Assembly: GCA_963746325.1 (NCBI GenBank)
Contig: CAVVBC010000024.1
Coordinates: forward strand, 292,927-356,926
Direction: 5' to 3'
Length of the DNA stretch: 64,000 nt
DNA from: RPQJ01 sp963746325
Lineage (GTDB): Bacteria; Pseudomonadota; Gammaproteobacteria; Steroidobacterales; Steroidobacteraceae
Shown here: positions 1-10,500 of the stretch, in pieces
Layout of the letters: each line of letters opens with the position of its first letter
How positions within the stretch are numbered: the first letter of the stretch is position 1
Position numbers and translations under genes: made by a program
Notes under the pieces: generated by a model
What the model was told of the DNA's origin: nothing
What the model saw: only the letters and a program-made list of their open reading frames with translations
Databases searched by the model: none

Positions 1-315
1 AGGCTCGAGCTTGCCGGATACCTCGCCGTAGGGAAGCACGCCGAATACCGCTGCCTGCTTCCCCGCCAGCGCGAACGAGTGCGTGACCTGCGCCAGCAGC
101 AGGTCGACATCGATGTCACCGCCCTGAATGATCGAACTCGGGTCCGCGGTCTGGTTGCCGCGCAGGGATAATCCATACGCCGACAGCAGGTTGGTGCCAT
201 TGGGAACGACCTGGTACGCACGCGGACCATCGCCCTGCGCCAGGGCCGGACCTGCAACCAGCAAATTGGCTGCCAGCAGCATGAGCATGGCAACCACACG
301 ACGCGGCATCGACAT
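1..315 (-). CDS. Outer-membrane beta-barrel protein, N-terminal part (runs off left edge)
   Basis: Only the first ~105 residues are present. They start with a typical signal peptide (Arg-Arg, a long Ala/Leu/Met core, cleavage near PALA-Q) followed by a segment like the start of the Phenol_MetA_deg/transporter barrel family (the AYQVVPNGTNLLSAYG and GGDIDVDLLLAQ stretches; these proteins alternate short strands with an SVYG-like motif). The ATG at 315 is preferred to that at 309 because AGGGAG lies nine bases upstream of it. The gene is transcribed divergently from the LysR gene at 443, which is its most likely regulator. The role (export or uptake of a hydrophobic compound) is inferred from the family only. 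Confidence 0.7.
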   Translation of the reverse strand, partial: MSMPRRVVAMLMLLAANLLVAGPALAQGDGPRAYQVVPNGTNLLSAYGLSLRGNQTADPSSIIQGGDIDVDLLLAQVTHSFALAGKQAAVFGVLPYGEVSGKLEP

Positions 316-375
316 TCAAAAGAACTCCCTTATGCCGGTCGCGCAATGGCAACCGGTCGTTTTGATGCAACCCAG

Positions 376-403
376 TATTTAGATGGCTTTGGAATGTGTC
401 CAA
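376..403 (-). promoter_or_regulatory. Putative sigma-70 promoter of the outer-membrane protein gene
   Basis: On the minus strand, TTGGAC (403-398) and TAAATA (381-376) are separated by 16 bases. Transcription would start near 369, giving a leader of about 54 bases to the ATG at 315. The pair matches 4/6 and 4/6 of the consensus, so this is plausible but not certain. Confidence 0.4.
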
Positions 404-414
404 TGCATAATGGT

Positions 415-427
415 CAACACTGTGTTG
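415..427. promoter_or_regulatory. Perfect palindrome CAACACTGTGTTG, putative LysR operator
   Basis: The 13-base perfect inverted repeat CAACAC-T-GTGTTG sits between the divergent outer-membrane protein and LysR genes, 16 bases before the LysR start codon and just upstream of the opposing -35 element. This is where an autoregulating LysR protein usually binds. Binding is inferred. Confidence 0.45.
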
Positions 428-442
428 CGCTGAGCTCATCTC

Positions 443-1399
443 GTGGACCTCCGACAACTCCGTCACGTGCTGGCCCTGGACGAAGCCCGCAATTACCTGC
501 GCGCAGCGCAAACACTCCACCTCAGCCAATCGGCACTCAGCCGCAGCATCCAGGCACTGGAAGCAACGCTGGGGGTGACGCTGTTCGATCGCGACAAGCG
601 CAAGGTCGAACCGACGGCGTTCGGACTGCTGCTGATCGAACATGCCAGGAAGGTCGATCTCGCCGCGCGTGAAATCGAACGTGATTTCGCGCTGGCCCGC
701 GGCCTCGAAACCGGCGAGCTCAGCATCGGTGCCGGGCCTTATGGCGGCGCCGCCCTGGCGGCAAAGGCGGTCGGCCAGCTGTGCGCGAAGCACCCGAACC
801 TGCGGACCACCGTCGTGATCGGTCCGTGGCGAGAGCTTCCGGATCGTCTGCGCTCGCGCGAGATCGACCTCATGGTGGCCGAGGTACGTACCCTCCGCGG
901 CAAGGATGAGTTCGAGGTGACTGAGTTCGTGTCCCATCCATCCGTGGTTGCATGCCGGCCGGGGCATCCGTTGCTCGGCGAAGATCGACCCGACATCAGT
1001 GCGGTGTTCCGCTATCCGCTCGTCGGACCCCGCGCGCCTGCCGCGGACGTGGAAGCCATCCTGCAGCTGGCGCCCGCCGCAGCGCTCCCGGAGCTGCGTC
1101 GCCGCGGCTACCTGGCGGTCACGTGCGACAGCCTGCCGGTCCTCAAGACGGTGCTGCAGAACTCCGACGCGCTCTGCCTGATGAACCTGTTCATGATCGC
1201 CGATGAACTGCGCGCAGGTACGCTCGCGGCATTGCCGCCTCACTTCGATTTCGAGGGTCGCGGCACGTTTGGCGTGGCGTGGCTGCGTGGCCGCACACTC
1301 TCGGCGCCGGCACGCGCGTTCGTCGAACTGCTGCTGCAGCACGATGCAGAATTGCATCAGCTCGAGCAAGAGCTGGTGCAGTCAGCCTGGGCACAGTGA
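443..1399 (+). CDS. LysR-family transcriptional regulator
   Basis: A 318-residue protein of normal LysR length. The N-terminal winged helix-turn-helix is clear (residues 1-60: MDLRQLRHVLALDE, then the HLSQSALSRSIQALE recognition region), followed by a LysR_substrate domain from about residue 90 to 300. The start codon is GTG at 443 with little Shine-Dalgarno signal. The gene is divergent from the outer-membrane protein gene, the usual arrangement for a LysR protein and its target. The effector-domain opening LSIGAGPYGGAALAAKAV closely resembles that of the LysR protein at 61517 (LSVGAGPYPAESVVGKAA), so the two are probably paralogues of one subfamily. The effector is unknown. Confidence 0.9.
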   Translation: MDLRQLRHVLALDEARNYLRAAQTLHLSQSALSRSIQALEATLGVTLFDRDKRKVEPTAFGLLLIEHARKVDLAAREIERDFALARGLETGELSIGAGPYGGAALAAKAVGQLCAKHPNLRTTVVIGPWRELPDRLRSREIDLMVAEVRTLRGKDEFEVTEFVSHPSVVACRPGHPLLGEDRPDISAVFRYPLVGPRAPAADVEAILQLAPAAALPELRRRGYLAVTCDSLPVLKTVLQNSDALCLMNLFMIADELRAGTLAALPPHFDFEGRGTFGVAWLRGRTLSAPARAFVELLLQHDAELHQLEQELVQSAWAQ

Positions 1400-1485
1400 C
1401 CCACACGACGCTTTCTTTGTAGTATTGATCGAGACGGCACAGGCGAATCTGCAAGTTTTCGCAACCACCACAGAGGGGAACCAGC

Positions 1486-1731
1486 ATGGCGGCAAAGAAA
1501 AAGAAAACTGTTCGGCGTACGACGCTGCGCAGCTCGAAGGGAACCAAGCTCTACGCGGTGCGCAATGCGGATGGCACCTTCAAGGACATCCAGACCTACA
1601 AGCGCGCTCATTCGGCGGACCTGCGCAAGACCTCCAAGGCTGAGGCAACGACGACCAGGAAAGCGAAGAAGACCGTGAAGCCCAAGGCCGCCAAGAGCAA
1701 GGCGACCAAGAAGAAGGCTGCCGCCAAGTAA
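1486..1731 (+). CDS. Small lysine-rich basic protein, histone H1-like tail
   Basis: An 81-residue protein beginning MAAKKKKTVRRTTLRSSKG. It has a short central segment (KLYAVRNADGTFKDIQTYKRAH) that looks folded and a C-terminal third of almost only Lys, Ala and Thr (repeated KAKK/KATKKKAAAK), as in bacterial histone H1-like and AlgP-type nucleoid proteins. A good ribosome site (GAGGGGA) lies about 10 bases upstream of the ATG. It is a single-gene unit followed by a strong hairpin. DNA or RNA binding is inferred from composition; no specific function is recognised. Confidence 0.75.
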   Translation: MAAKKKKTVRRTTLRSSKGTKLYAVRNADGTFKDIQTYKRAHSADLRKTSKAEATTTRKAKKTVKPKAAKSKATKKKAAAK

Positions 1732-1747
1732 GGCGGACAATTGCAGT

Positions 1748-1772
1748 CCGCCGCGCGCTGCTGGCGCGGCGG
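1748..1772 (+). terminator. GC-rich hairpin after the small basic protein gene
   Basis: CCGCCGCGC (1748-1756) and GCGCGGCGG (1764-1772) form a perfect nine-base stem with a seven-base loop, 17 bases after the stop codon. There is no U-tract, so termination may be weak or rho-assisted. The stem shares its sequence with the hairpin at 3654-3683. Confidence 0.5.
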
Positions 1773-1940
1773 GCGCCCTGGCGGAGCGTCTTCCCTGTCA
1801 CGGGCGAAGCGTCAGATCTGTGCCAGCCGAAGCACTGCCGGAATCGCCCGGTTGGCCTTGCAGATCCCGCAACGACGCTTATTGGCTAGTGGCGACCGCA
1901 CCCTGCTGCTACAAAGGCCGTTTAATCCCTGGAGGCTCCA

Positions 1941-2633
1941 ATGAAGTCGTCGACGATTCTCTCGCTATCGCTGCTGGCGGTGGGTACCGCTGCCTGGTCG
2001 GGCGCTGCGCTCGCCGACTCGACGGCCGCGAACTGCGAGGTGCGCAAGGACGGCGAAGCCCAGAAAGGCAAGTCCGGGCCGTGCACGTTCTCGCAGCGCC
2101 AGGGCTTCATCGACATCGACCTGAAGAATGGCAATACCATCAGCCTGCGTCCCGGCAAGAATCCGGGCCAGTACAAGGACCAGGGCGACAACAAGGTCGT
2201 GCGGACCTCTGCCGGCGACACCGGCATGACGCTCAAGTGGGAGAACGGCAAGCGCATCAACATCACCTGGGGCGGGGCCAACTCCTACGGCAACGCGACG
2301 CACGGCGCGGGCGGCAACCACAGTGCGGAATACCAGCGCGGCTATAACGACGGGCTGCGGGGCAACTGGGACCAGGACCGCCACAACCAGGATTACAAGG
2401 ACGGCTACAGTGCGGCCGAGGCTGCGGGTGGTGACAAAGGCAAAGGCGGCCAGCATTCCGGGCAGGGCAATTACAGCATCAACCAGCTTGGCGATGGCCG
2501 CTTCGAGGTGGTGTGGTCGAAGCCGTTCTGCTCGGTGCTGATTGGTCGCAAGGGTGGCATCAGCCAGACGACCGAGGACTGCACGGCCCAGCAGATCGAC
2601 CGCTCCCGCGAAGTGGGCCAGCGCGGGTACTGA
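1941..2633 (+). CDS. Secreted hypothetical protein
   Basis: A 230-residue protein with a Sec signal peptide (MKSSTILSLSLLAVGTAAW..., cleavage near ALA-DS) and GGAGG six bases before the ATG. After the signal there is a small domain with two cysteines (NCEVRKDGE, GPCTFSQRQG) and alternating short strands, then a glycine/asparagine-rich, Tyr-containing linker (YNDGLRGNWDQDRHNQDYKDGYSAAE cut here into motifs YNDGLRGNW and DYKDGYSAAE), and a C-terminal strand-rich part with two more cysteines (PFCSVLIGRKGG, EDCTAQQID). The cysteine pairs suggest disulfides in the periplasm. No family is recognised. Confidence 0.7.
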   Translation: MKSSTILSLSLLAVGTAAWSGAALADSTAANCEVRKDGEAQKGKSGPCTFSQRQGFIDIDLKNGNTISLRPGKNPGQYKDQGDNKVVRTSAGDTGMTLKWENGKRINITWGGANSYGNATHGAGGNHSAEYQRGYNDGLRGNWDQDRHNQDYKDGYSAAEAAGGDKGKGGQHSGQGNYSINQLGDGRFEVVWSKPFCSVLIGRKGGISQTTEDCTAQQIDRSREVGQRGY

Positions 2634-2798
2634 TCGGGCGACGGATACTGCGGAATCATTGCAACGCTTTCCGGATAGTCAACGCGACTGGGCGTGCCGA
2701 TAATCTGCACGCCCGGCGCCCGCCAGTTTGCCGCCGAAGCCACCCCCTCGGTGGCGATTGACGGAGCGCCGTGGTCTCCCCGGGATTGCGCGATTCGC

Positions 2799-3560
2799 TC
2801 ATAAACCAAGGTGTTCGAGTGCGAACCGCAAGGGATCGCCCGACACCGTTATCCGGCCCTCGAACGGGTTGCCAAGTTCGAGGATCAGGAAGATCGCGCA
2901 GGCGACAGAGAATGCACTGATGATCAGGATGCCCGTCATCGTGCGATGGCGCGGGGCAAACAAGGCGTAGCCGGCGAATGCGGCCGTGAGCCAGAACGTC
3001 AGGATCACCAGGAACGCGTTCGGCATGGCCGATCGCTGGCCCGAAAAGATACCCCAGCGTGCCGCGAGCAGCGATTCCGTGGTGTCGAGCGCGCGCGACT
3101 TCAACCATTGCTGGTTTCCCGTCTTCGCCTCGAGACTGGCGATCAGGGTGCCGATCCGCTCGAACTCCTGGGCCGGATTCGCCTCGATCTGCGCCAGTGC
3201 CGCGCCCGGCTCTGCAACCCAGACCTGCTTGATGCGCTGGTCGAGCGCGCTCCGCAACGTGCCGCGGATCTCCGTCGTCTCAGGGCCATAGCGGGCGAGC
3301 AGGCGATCCAGTGCGACGACGTCCGCAGCGGTGTGCTCCACGGCGGCCCCCACTTTCGTGAACGAGTCCTGCGCGGAGGCGGTCACCAGGCCAAGTATCA
3401 GGGCGGTCATGGTCGCAATCAGCCCGCTGACTTCCTTCATCGAGCTCTGGGTATCGTTATCGAGGTGATGAGGCGGCAGACGCTTGCGCAGCCACATGCC
3501 GAGCAGCATGCCGGCCAGGGTGAACGCAAACACGATCGCGCCAGTTGCAGTCGGGCTCAA
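2799..3560 (-). CDS. DUF4239-type integral membrane protein (bestrophin-like)
   Basis: 253 residues with two N-terminal membrane segments (about 6-25 and 47-66), a cytoplasmic or periplasmic helical middle of ~110 residues containing the family-typical SAQDSFTKVGAAVEHTAADVVALDRLLARYGPE region, and two C-terminal membrane segments (about 180-230) ending in LRFALEHLGL. This order matches DUF4239 proteins, distantly related to bestrophin channels. Function is unproven; ion conduction is a family-level inference. It stands alone, with no obvious partner. Confidence 0.75.
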   Translation of the reverse strand: MSPTATGAIVFAFTLAGMLLGMWLRKRLPPHHLDNDTQSSMKEVSGLIATMTALILGLVTASAQDSFTKVGAAVEHTAADVVALDRLLARYGPETTEIRGTLRSALDQRIKQVWVAEPGAALAQIEANPAQEFERIGTLIASLEAKTGNQQWLKSRALDTTESLLAARWGIFSGQRSAMPNAFLVILTFWLTAAFAGYALFAPRHRTMTGILIISAFSVACAIFLILELGNPFEGRITVSGDPLRFALEHLGL

Positions 3561-3653
3561 GTGGATGCCTCGCGGTGACCGGGCCGGTCAACCGTTGAAA
3601 ATCTAGCGCCGAGTGTAATCCGTGCGACGGATCAGGCGCATCGCGTGAGAAAT

Positions 3654-3683
3654 GTCCGCCGCGCAGTTTGCCGCGCGGCGGAC
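3654..3683 (-). terminator. Strong hairpin terminator-like element behind the HPF gene
   Basis: GTCCGCCGCGC (3654-3664) and GCGCGGCGGAC (3673-3683) make a perfect 11-base stem with an eight-base loop. Read on the minus strand it follows the HPF stop codon after a few bases and is followed by ATTTCTC, a weak U-rich tail. It probably terminates the HPF transcript. Confidence 0.55.
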
Positions 3684-3687
3684 GGAG

Positions 3688-4044
3688 TCACGCGGGGAGC
3701 AGTTTGCTGCCTAGCGACCCGCGGTTGCGCAATTGGCGGGAACGGCGGCGGTCCGAGCGCATGCGCCCGACCCTCAGCACCTTGCGGAACACTTCCGCCA
3801 CTGATTGGTACAGGTCCACCCCGACGTCGCTACCGACGACGGACTCGCCATCGGCCAGGTGCACATGCACGAGACAGCCCTTGTCGGGCCCGCCGCGACG
3901 CGCGCCGTTCACGTCGAACAGGCGCACCGAAACCTGCAGGATCGGCCGGCCGATGCCCTGCACCAGGCGCACCGTCTCGCGCTGCACCGCGGACCGCAAA
4001 CCTTCGGTGAGGACGAAGCCTCGGGCTTTGACGTCTGTCTTCAT
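3688..4044 (-). CDS. HPF/RaiA-family ribosome-associated hibernation factor
   Basis: 118 residues starting MKTDVKARGFVLTEGLRSAV. The layout matches short-type ribosome hibernation/sigma-54 modulation proteins (S30AE fold): an N-terminal beta strand, the helix RSAVQRETVRLVQGIG, the strand QVSVRLFDVNG, and the helix LYQSVAEVFRKVLRVGR with a basic, Arg-rich tail. Such proteins bind the 30S subunit at the mRNA/tRNA channel in stationary phase. The ATG at 4044 is chosen because AAGGAGG lies nine bases upstream; an upstream in-frame ATG at 4137 lacks such a site. The promoter at 4300-4327 implies a leader of ~250 bases. The tail is more basic than usual. Confidence 0.75.
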   Translation of the reverse strand: MKTDVKARGFVLTEGLRSAVQRETVRLVQGIGRPILQVSVRLFDVNGARRGGPDKGCLVHVHLADGESVVGSDVGVDLYQSVAEVFRKVLRVGRMRSDRRRSRQLRNRGSLGSKLLPA

Positions 4045-4287
4045 GTCACTTTTCCTCCTTGGTTGACTTGCTGTCAGTGAATCAGCGCGACAAGAGGGCC
4101 AGCGTCCACACGATGCGACGGACAGTACGTGACGCACGTGGGCTGCCCAGGCCGGCGCGCATCGCGGTGGGGATGCGGGACTGCAAGGTCGAGGGATTCA
4201 TCACGGGCTCCTTGAACGAACGGGAAACGAATCTCGTCGCTGTTCCGACATGGCGCCGACAGGGTCGGCGTCAGAGGGGCCCGGAAC

Positions 4288-4327
4288 ACGAATACGCGAA
4301 ATATACTTCGTATTTATTCGTTGTCAA
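4288..4327 (-). promoter_or_regulatory. Sigma-70 promoter with nested inverted repeats upstream of the HPF gene
   Basis: On the minus strand a consensus -35 TTGACA (4327-4322) and a -10 TATATT (4305-4300) are separated by 16 bases. Two inverted repeats overlap it: ACGAATA/TATTCGT (4288-4294 and 4315-4321) and AATACG/CGTATT (4291-4296 and 4309-4314). The patch is AT-rich in otherwise GC-rich DNA. The repeats cover the -10 and spacer, as a repressor operator would. No regulator is identified. Nothing else is seen between 4045 and 4503. Confidence 0.6.
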
Positions 4328-4503
4328 GCCGTTTGCGCAGGCGAGAGTTACGGAGTGGACATGGATTTCGAACCGCCACGGGTCAAACGCAGGCGCGCCG
4401 ACCGCTGACATCCCCGCAGCCGATCACGGTCTAGCATGAGCTCTGCCTGACCGGACGGCCCAACGGCCGCGCCCGTAGTCCGGGCTGCAGGGAGCGATGC
4501 GCG

Positions 4504-7500
4504 TTGGACATGCCGGACGTCCGAATACGAGATCCGGCGCGACGACTGCTGACGCGGTTGGTGGCGCTGGCGGCTCAAGGCGAGCCGGCCCAGGAAGAAC
4601 CGCCACTGCGGGCGGAGCTCTTCAGCACGGAGCAACTCGAGCACCACGGCGAATTCCTGGCCGGTACGCACGCGCCCGGGCCCGACAGGGTCGGGCCGGA
4701 CCGGCTGCTGCCCCGTCTCGACGCGAACGAAGCCGTGCTGCGCCGGGTGTTCGAGCAGTTGACGCAGGCGGTCCTCGCCAGCCGTCGAGTGACTCCGGCC
4801 AGTGAATGGCTGCTCGACAACTTCTACCTGGTCGAGGAACAGGTCCGCACCGCAAGGCGCCACCTGCCGCGCAATTACAGCCGGGAATTGCCGCGACTGG
4901 CGACCGGAGCCTCAGCCGGGTTTCCGCGCGTCTATGACCTGGCGCTCGAGCTGATCTCGCACGGCGACGGCCGCGTGGACCTGGAGGACCTGACCCGGTT
5001 CATCACGGCTTATCAACGCACCAACACGCTGAACCTGGGCGAGCTCTGGGCCGTCCCGATCATGCTGCGGCTTGCTCTGATCGAGAACCTGCGCCGCGTC
5101 GCGTTGCGGATTTCCATCGGGCGGGACGAGCGCGACCTCGCGGCTGACTGGGCGCGGCAGATGATCACGACCGTCGACGAGGATCCGAAAAGCCTGATCC
5201 TCGTGATCGCCGACATGGCACGCTCGAACCCGCCGATGAGCTCGTCGTTCGTGTCGGAACTGGTGCGCGAGTTGCAGGGCCAGAACCCATCGCTCGCACT
5301 CGCACTCAACTGGGTCGAGCAGCGGCTGGTCGAGGATGGCACGACGACCGAACAGATCGTGCAGGCTGGAAGCCAGAATCAGGCTGCGGACCAGGTCACG
5401 CTGGGCAACTCGATCGGCAGCCTGCGCTTTCTCTCCGCGGTCGACTGGCGGCTGTTCGTCGAGACGATGAGCGCGGTACACCAGCGACTGCTGGCCGATC
5501 CCGCCGGTGCCTACGCGACTATGGATTTCGGCACGCGCAATCGCTACCGCGCCGTGATCGAGCGCATCGCCCGCCGCAGCGAACGATCCGAAATCGAGGT
5601 GGCAGAGGCGGCGGTCGAGCTGTCACAGCAGGTCGCTGCGTCGGCCGCCTTCGCCGGTGGCGTTGCCGACCTTCCCGTCGAGGAACTCCGCCGCACCCAC
5701 GTCGGCTACTTCCTGATCGACCGCGGCCGCACCCGGCTCGACCGCGTCACGCGATATCGTCCCTCGCTCGCCGAGCGCCTGCGCGCACCCATCCGTCGCC
5801 GGCCATTGCGCAGCTACCTGGGCGCCGCCGGGCTCGTCACCGTCGCGCTCGTCGCATCGACGTGGCCGCTCGTTCGTTTTGACGCGCTGCCGGCGTGGGG
5901 CCTGGGGCTGCTGCTGCTCGCCGTGGCGATCGGCGCCAGCCAGCTGGCGCTGACGCTGATCAACATGCTGGCGATTTCGCTCGTGAAACCTCGCAGCCTG
6001 CCGCGACTCGATTATTCCGCGGGGATTCCGCCGGCCTCGCGCACTGTCGTCGTCGTACCGACGTTGCTCGGCTCGATCGCGCGCGTTGACGAACTGGTCG
6101 AAGCACTCGAGATACGCTTCCTGGCCAACCGGGATCCGCACCTGCACTTCGGCCTGCTGACAGATTTCGCCGATGCCGACAGCGAACACCAGCCGGATGA
6201 CGAGGCACTGCTCCACCGCGCGCGCGCGAGGATCGAGGGGCTGAACCATACGTACGGGCGGGATGCGTTCTTCCTGCTGCACCGCCCCCGCCGCTGGAAT
6301 CCGGCCGAGCGGGTCTGGATGGGCGAGGAGCGCAAGCGCGGCAAGCTCGCCGACCTGAACTGGCTGCTGCGCCTCCCCGACCCCGCCACGCAGGCGGAGG
6401 AACGGTTCTCGCTGGTGGTCGGCAACGTCGCCGCGCTGGCCGGCACGCGTTTTGTCGTCACGCTCGACACGGACACCGATCTGCCCCGCGACTCGGTCCA
6501 CCAGTTCGTCGGAACGCTGGACCACCCGCTCAACCGGCCCGTGTTCGACGCGCGCGGTGAGCGCGTCTGCACCGGCTACGGCATCCTGCAGCCGCGCGTG
6601 AGCCCGAGCCTGCCCGGCACGCATCGCTCGCTGTACGCGCGCCTGCACAGCGGTGAGTCGGGCATCGATCCGTACACTCGCACCGTATCCGACGTCTACC
6701 AGGACCTGTTCGACGAAGGCTCTTTCATCGGCAAGGGCATCTACGACGTCGATGCGTTCGAACGCGCGCTCGCGGGCAAGTTGCCAGCCAACCGCATCCT
6801 CAGCCACGACCTGCTCGAAGGCGGACATGCGCGCTCGGGCCTGCTGAGCGACGTCGAGTTGTTCGAGGACTACCCACCCACCTACGCGGCCGATGCGGCG
6901 CGGCGGTACCGCTGGGTGCGCGGCGACTGGCAGATCGCGAGTTGGGCGTTGCCGCGAGTGCCGGGCTCGACCGGTCCGCGTCGCCGCAATCCGCTCGACT
7001 CTCTCGGCCGCTGGAAGGTGGCCGACAACCTGCGCCGCAGCCTCGTGCCGATCGCGTTGCTGCTGCTGTTGCTGGTCGCCTGGACGACCTTGTCATCCCC
7101 GCTCGAGTGGACCATCGTCGTGCTCGTCGTGTTCGCAGCCGGACCCGCGCTGAGCACGCTGCAGCAGCTGTTGCACAGATCGAGCGACATCGGGTGGCCC
7201 ATGCATCTCCGCGCCGCCATGCAGGGTGCCGTGATCCAATGGGCGCAGGCCGCGCTCGGGCTCGCGTTCCTGCCGCACGAGGCCTGGTCGAATGCGGATG
7301 CGATCCTGCGCACGACATGGCGAGTGTGCGTGTCGCGGCGGCGGTTGCTGCAGTGGAGCCCGTCCGGTGACCACGTGGGCAGCGACGCCTCCGGCCTGGC
7401 CGCCTCACTGCGGCTGATGTGGGTCGCGCCCGCGCTCGCAGTCGCGGCGATCCTTTACCTCGAAACCATGCGGCCGGCGGTGATCGAAGTGATCCTGCCG

Positions 7501-10500
7501 CTCCTGCTGCTCTGGCTGTCCGCGCCCCTGGTCGCATGGTGGATCAGCCGACCGCTGCTGCCAGCGGAGCCCAAGCTCGGGCGCGAACAGCAGGTTTTTC
7601 TGCGCACGCTGGCTCGCCGCACCTGGGCTTTCTTCGAGGAATACGTCGGGCCAGAAGACAACTGGCTGCCGCCGGACAACGTGCAGGAGCAGCCGAGCGT
7701 GGTCGTGGCCCACCGCACGTCGCCGACCAACATGGGGCTGGCACTGCTCGCCAACCTTGCGGCCTACGACTTCGGCTACCTGCCGACCGGCCGCCTGCTC
7801 GAACGCACGTCGCGGACGCTGCGCACGATGGCGGCGCTTGGACGGTACCGCGGCCACTTCTACAACTGGTACGACACACGGACGCTCGAACCGCTGCTGC
7901 CGATGTACGTCTCGACCGTGGACAGCGGCAACCTGGCCGCGCACCTGCTGACGCTGCGCGCAGGCCTGCTCGCGCTGCCCGACGATCCGGTCATCTCAAG
8001 ACGTGTCTTCCGCGGCCTCGCTGACACTCTAGGCGTGCTGCGTCACGCGCAGGGCGGCCAGGGTTCGCCGGCACACGCCGAGTTGCGCGCCGAACTCGCG
8101 TCGGCGCTCGCGACCGGTGTCACGTCGCTGCACGACGCTCGCCTCAGGCTCGAGCGCATCGTCGAACTCGCGGCCGGCAGCGGGGGCTCGGACGCGAGCA
8201 GTTCGTCCGCGCATTCCGGCGTCGGCGACGTCACGCAGGCGTGGTACCGGGCTGTGTGTGAGCAGAGCCGGGCTGCGCGGGACGAGATCGCGTATCTCGC
8301 GCCGTGGACGCTGCTGTCACCGGCACCGGAGGGGCTCGAAGGGCTGCTGCCACCCGCGCACGTGCCGACGCTGCGGGAAATCGCGACCTACGCGGCTACG
8401 CTGACGCCTGCGCTCGAGACGGCACTGGCGGAGCGAGGGGATGACGCTCGCGCGATCGACTGGTTGCGGCAACTGAAGGACGCCGTTGTCGCCGGCAGCG
8501 CGCTGGCTGACCAGGAACTGGCGACCATGCAGCAGCTCGCCGAGCAGGCAGCGGAGTTCGCCACGCCGCAGTTCGACTTCCTCTACGACGCGACGCGGCG
8601 CCTGCTGGCGATCGGCTACAACGTGACGGAGCGCCGGCGCGACGCAAGCTACTACGACCTGCTCGCGTCCGAGGCACGGTTGAGCAGCTTCCTGGCCGTG
8701 GCGCAGGGACAATTGCCACAGGAAAGCTGGTTCGCGCTCGGTCGCCTGCTGACTCTGGCGGGCGGCGACTCGGTGCTGGTGTCGTGGAGCGGCTCGATGT
8801 TCGAGTACCTGATGCCGCAGCTCGTCATGCCGGCTTACGCGAATACGCTGCTTGACCACTCGAACCGAGCGGCCGTGCGACGGCAGATCGACTACGGACG
8901 CCAGCGCGGCGTGCCCTGGGGCATGTCGGAGTCCGGCTACAACGCGGTCGACGCGAATCGAAATTACCAGTACCGCGCATTCGGCGTGCCGGGCCTCGGC
9001 CTGCAGCGCGGCCTGGCCGACGAACTGGTGATTGCGCCGTACGCGTCGGCGCTCGCGCTGATGATCCAGCCCGAGGCCGCGTGCGAAAACCTGCAACGCC
9101 TCGCTGCGGATGGCGTGCTCGGGCAGTTCGGGATGTACGAGGCCGTCGACTACACACCCACTCGCGTGCCGCGCGGCCAGACGCGCGCAATCGTCCGTTC
9201 GTACATGGCGCATCACCAGGGCATGAGCCTGCTGGCACTCGCCGACCTGATGCTGCAGCACCCGCTGCAGCGGCGCTTCGCGTCGGACCCGCTGTTCCAG
9301 GCGACACTGATGCTGCTGCACGAACGGGTACCGCGGACTGCGGCGTTCCAGGCGCATCCTGCGGCGCTGCCAGTCACGCGCACGACCGGGCCGATCGCGC
9401 CGCCGGTGCGCATCGTGCGTTCGCTCGACACCCCGGTACCCGAGGCGCAGCTGCTGTCGAACGGCCGCTACCACGTGCTGGTGACCGCCGCCGGCGGCGG
9501 CTACAGCCGCTGGCGCGACCTCGCGGTGACGCGCTGGGAAGAGGACGCGACGTGCGATCCTGGCGGGAGCTTCTGCTACGTGCGCGACACGGCGACGGGC
9601 GAGTACTGGTCGAACACCTGGCAGCCGACGCGCAGACCGGCCGAGGAATACGAGGCCATCTTCACCGAGGGCCGGGCGGAGTTCCATCGTCGCGACCGCG
9701 TCGAGAACTGCATCATCGACACGCGCACCGAACTCGTCGTCTCGCCGGAAGACGACATCGAGCTGCGCCGCGTGCGCCTCATGAACCGGTCGGACGAGCC
9801 GCGGACCGTCGACGTCACGAGCTACGTCGAAGTGGCGCTTGCGCCGCCTGCAGCGGATGCCCAGCACCCGGCGTTCAGCAAGCTGTTCGTCCAGACCGAG
9901 ATCGATTCCCGCAAGCGTGCGGTGCTCTGCACGCGTCGCCCGCGCGTACGCGGCGAGGAGTCGGGCTGGCTGGTTCACCTGATGGCGGTATCAGGGGCAA
10001 GCGCGGGTGAGATCTCGTTCGAAACGGACCGTGCCCGCTTCATCGGGCGCGGCCGCAGCGTTGCGGCGCCGCTGGCGCTCGACGGCAAGGGCCGTCTCTC
10101 CGGCAGCGCCGGCTCCGTGCTCGACCCGATCCTCGCCATTCGCCAGGAGATCGTGCTCGAGCCCGACGAGACGGCCACGATCGATATCGTCACGGGCGCG
10201 GCCGCGACACGTGAACTCGCCGAGCAATTGGCGGAGCGCTACCAGGACCGCCGTCTCGCGGACCGCGTCTTCGACCTGGCCTGGACGCACAACCAGGTCG
10301 TGCTGCAGCAATTCGGCATCTCGGAAGCCGAGGCGCAGGAATTCGAGCGGCTCGCGTCGATGCTGATATTCGCCAATGCCTCGATGCGCGCCGAGGCCAG
10401 TGCGATCGCGCGTAACCGACGCAACCAGACCGGTCTCTGGGGCTATGCGATCTCGGGCGACCTGCCGATCGTGGTGCTGCAGATCGGCGACATCGCCAAC

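Noticed and set aside
1820..2347. Plus-strand ORF overlapping the secreted protein at 1941
   Set aside because: It is an alternative frame of the secreted protein gene, which has the better ribosome site and a signal peptide.
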